A stretch of DNA of 6,783 nucleotides from Terriglobia bacterium (GTDB taxonomy: Bacteria > Acidobacteriota > Terriglobia > UBA7540). Positions 4,709-6,783 of the stretch are shown here, one piece after another. Location of the stretch: the NCBI GenBank assembly GCA_030040295.1, contig JASHTZ010000327.1:1-6783 (forward strand), in the 5' to 3' direction. Each line of letters starts with the position of its first letter. Within the stretch, counting starts at the first letter, position 1. The translations under genes and the position numbers were made by a program. Below the pieces are notes generated by a model. The model ran no database searches. It saw only the letters and a program-made list of their open reading frames with translations, and had not been told where the DNA came from.

Positions 4709-6783
4709 ATGGTGGGTAAAACTCGACTGAAGTACCTCGCGTGTACCGTTGTACTTTGCGCCCTGGGTTTGCAGACATTCTCCCGACTCGCCCGGACCCA
4801 GAACGCTACACCTGCACCCAAAGTTGACTATCAGAAAGACATCCAGCCGATCTTCGCGAAAAACTGCTACAGTTGCCACAGCGCAGGACAGCAGATGAGC
4901 GGTCTGCGGCTCGATGACCGCGCAGCGTTCCTGGCGGGCGGGGCAAATGGCAAGGTCGTAGTGCCGGGCAAATCCGCCGATAGCACACTCTACAAACGGG
5001 TGGCGGGAATCGGCGGCCTCGCGCGCATGCCCTTCGGCGGGCAACCCCTTTTGCCTGCTGAAATCGAGCTGATTCGCGTTTGGATCGACCAGGGCGCGGA
5101 AATTCCCGAATCGGCTGCGGCTAACTACGCACCACCCGAAACGGCCAAGAAGCATTGGGGTTTCATCGCGCCCGTGCTGCCTCCCATTCCGGTTGTAGCG
5201 CATAAAGCGTGGGTGCGCAATCCCATCGACTCATTCGTTCTGGCGCGGCTGGAGAAAGAGGGCTTGACACCGTCCCCACGCGCCGACCGCGTCACGCTGC
5301 TGCGGCGCTTGAGCCTTGACCTCATTGGTCTGCCGCCCACGCCGGCGGAGGTAGATGCGTTTCTCGCTGACAAGAGCTCCAACGCTTACGAAAAACAAGT
5401 CGACCGTTTGCTGAATTCCCCACATTACGGCGAGCGCTGGGGGCGCATCTGGCTTGACGCCGCGCGCTACGCGGACTCCAACGGCTATGAAAAGGATCAG
5501 CCGCGCAGCGTGTGGTTCTATCGCGATTGGGTGATCAACGCGCTCAATCACGACATGCCCTACAACGAGTTCATCATCGAGCAAATCGCCGGCGACCTGC
5601 TTCCGCACGCAACGCAGGACCAGATTGTGGCCACAGGCTTTTTGCGCAATTCCATGATTAACGAGGAAGGCGGAATCGATCCGGAACAGTTCCGCATGGA
5701 AGCCATGTATGACCGCATGGACGCCATCGGCAAGGGCATCCTGGGCCTTACCATCCAGTGCGCACAGTGCCACAATCACAAATTCGATCCGTTGAAGCAG
5801 GCCGAGTACTACAGTATGTTCGCGTTCATCAACGCCGCGAACGACGCCAATATTCCGGTCTTTACGCCGCAGGAGGAGACCCGGCGCGAGGAGATTTTCC
5901 GCAAGACGCGCGAGATTGAGGCCCAACTCCAGCAGCAGCCTTCGTGGAAAGAGGATATGGCCAGGTGGGAAGAGCAGGCGACAAAAGGCCAGCCGGACTG
6001 GACGGTGATGCACGCCACCGTCGACGATCTCTCCACGGGCGGCCAGAAGTACCTCGAACAGCCCGACGGTTCCTTCGTATGCCAGGGGTATGCGCCTCCC
6101 AAGAGCAGCGTGAAATTGACGGTAAAGACCAACGTGCAGAACATCACTGCGTTTCGCCTCGAGCTGCTCACGGATCAGCGGCTCCCGCTGAGCGGACCAG
6201 GGCGGTCATTTAAGGGAATGACCGCGCTAACGGAATTCAAAGTTCAGGCTGCGCCCGCCGATGCTCCCACCAAGATCACCGAGCTGAAGTTTGCGAAGGC
6301 CACCACGGATTTCGAGCAGCCGGTGATGCCGCTCGCTCCCGTCTTTGACGACAAGACCGGCAGGGAGCGCGTAACCGGTCCGGTGGAGTTTGCCATCGAC
6401 GGCAAGGATGAAACAGCGTGGGGAATTGACGCGGGTCCGGGTCTGCGCAACCAGTCGCGCAAGGCGGTGTTCACGCTGGCCGAGCCCGTTTCATTCCCAC
6501 AGGGCACCATTCTCACGGTTTCTCTCGTGCAGAATCACGGCGGCGGGGAAGAGAGCAACAACCTCGGCCGCTTCCGCCTGTCTTTCACCAACACACCTGG
6601 CGCCACGGCCGATCCGCTGCCCAAGGAGGTGCGCGACATCCTGGTGATACCCGCCGCCCAGCGCACTCCCGTTCAGGTGCAGAGAGTATTCAGTTACTGG
6701 CGTACCACTGTGCCAGATTGGAAAGATGCGAACGATCAGATCACGGATCTGTGGCGAGATTATCCCGAAGGATCGTCGCAACT
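4709..6783 (+). CDS. Planctomycete-type cytochrome c / DUF1549 (PSD1-family) protein, 3' truncated by window end
   Basis: An open frame of 691 codons runs off the window. The N-terminus MVGKTRLKYLACTVVLCALG is an export signal (basic then hydrophobic), with cleavage probably near residues 25-31; the product is inferred to be periplasmic. Residues about 41-120 are a PSCyt1 cytochrome c domain with heme motif CYSCH (53-57) and M107 in RMPFGG as a possible axial ligand. Residues about 171-385 are DUF1549/PSCyt2: NPIDSFVLARLEKEGL, LRRLSLDLIGLPPTP, YGERWGRIWLDAARYADSNG and a second heme motif CAQCH (351-355) in CAQCHNHKFDP. A charged, probably helical stretch (about 388-430) leads to a beta-rich part (about 434-640) with the family signature GPGR..KGMTALTEF, resembling carbohydrate-binding or discoidin-like domains. 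The usual C-terminal DUF1553 is not reached. ATG 4709 is chosen for its signal peptide; the Shine-Dalgarno is poor. Function in this family is unproven; genes are often paired with DUF1501 genes. Confidence 0.92.
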   Translation, partial: MVGKTRLKYLACTVVLCALGLQTFSRLARTQNATPAPKVDYQKDIQPIFAKNCYSCHSAGQQMSGLRLDDRAAFLAGGANGKVVVPGKSADSTLYKRVAGIGGLARMPFGGQPLLPAEIELIRVWIDQGAEIPESAAANYAPPETAKKHWGFIAPVLPPIPVVAHKAWVRNPIDSFVLARLEKEGLTPSPRADRVTLLRRLSLDLIGLPPTPAEVDAFLADKSSNAYEKQVDRLLNSPHYGERWGRIWLDAARYADSNGYEKDQPRSVWFYRDWVINALNHDMPYNEFIIEQIAGDLLPHATQDQIVATGFLRNSMINEEGGIDPEQFRMEAMYDRMDAIGKGILGLTIQCAQCHNHKFDPLKQAEYYSMFAFINAANDANIPVFTPQEETRREEIFRKTREIEAQLQQQPSWKEDMARWEEQATKGQPDWTVMHATVDDLSTGGQKYLEQPDGSFVCQGYAPPKSSVKLTVKTNVQNITAFRLELLTDQRLPLSGPGRSFKGMTALTEFKVQAAPADAPTKITELKFAKATTDFEQPVMPLAPVFDDKTGRERVTGPVEFAIDGKDETAWGIDAGPGLRNQSRKAVFTLAEPVSFPQGTILTVSLVQNHGGGEESNNLGRFRLSFTNTPGATADPLPKEVRDILVIPAAQRTPVQVQRVFSYWRTTVPDWKDANDQITDLWRDYPEGSSQ

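Noticed and set aside
4619..5203. 194-codon minus-strand open frame ahead of the methyltransferase
   Set aside because: It is antisense to the signal peptide and first heme domain of the cytochrome protein and has no recognisable motifs.
5231..6013. 260-codon open frame on the minus strand
   Set aside because: It is antisense to the cytochrome/DUF1549 gene, whose plus-strand frame carries clear family motifs. The minus-strand translation shows no recognisable domain and is an effect of high G+C.

Overview
The window is about 60% G+C and reads as chromosomal DNA of a Gram-negative soil-type bacterium, most likely an acidobacterium. This is inference from content, not from a marker gene. A run of amidase, GerMN protein, ribonuclease PH and RdgB-type pyrophosphatase, next to a planctomycete-type cytochrome c/DUF1549 protein, fits Acidobacteriota best. 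Planctomycetota or Verrucomicrobiota remain possible for the cytochrome gene alone.

Layout. Bases 1-88 (minus strand) hold only the first 29 codons of an exported protein with a clear twin-arginine signal, too short to identify. Bases 198-3888 are a tight minus-strand cluster, transcribed right to left: an N-acetylmuramoyl-L-alanine amidase, a membrane-anchored GerMN-domain protein, ribonuclease PH (rph) and an XTP/dITP diphosphatase (rdgB). Two of its junctions are 4-bp stop/start overlaps, and three of its four genes use TTG or GTG starts. A plausible sigma70-type promoter lies about 60 bp ahead of the amidase start. Upstream, also on the minus strand, is a small SAM-dependent methyltransferase (4048-4614). 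It is separated by 94 bp from a divergent plus-strand gene that runs off the right end: an exported planctomycete-type cytochrome c protein (PSCyt1, DUF1549, carbohydrate-binding-like region) cut before the expected DUF1553 part.

How the genes relate. The amidase and GerMN protein are envelope factors, the amidase cutting peptide stems from peptidoglycan. Rph trims RNA 3' ends and RdgB removes deaminated purine nucleotides. The last two are household nucleic-acid genes that share the envelope operon rather than one pathway. The cytochrome protein belongs to a large, poorly understood periplasmic family.

The least expected details are a degenerate 7-bp tandem repeat lying exactly where RdgB carries an extra loop of about 13 residues, a 14-bp perfect palindrome in the 5' part of rdgB, and a protein-like but start-less reading frame in the 96-bp gap before rph. 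I found no RNA genes, CRISPR arrays, transposons or phage genes, and nothing that amounts to a clearly new system. There is no gene-free stretch longer than 300 bases.
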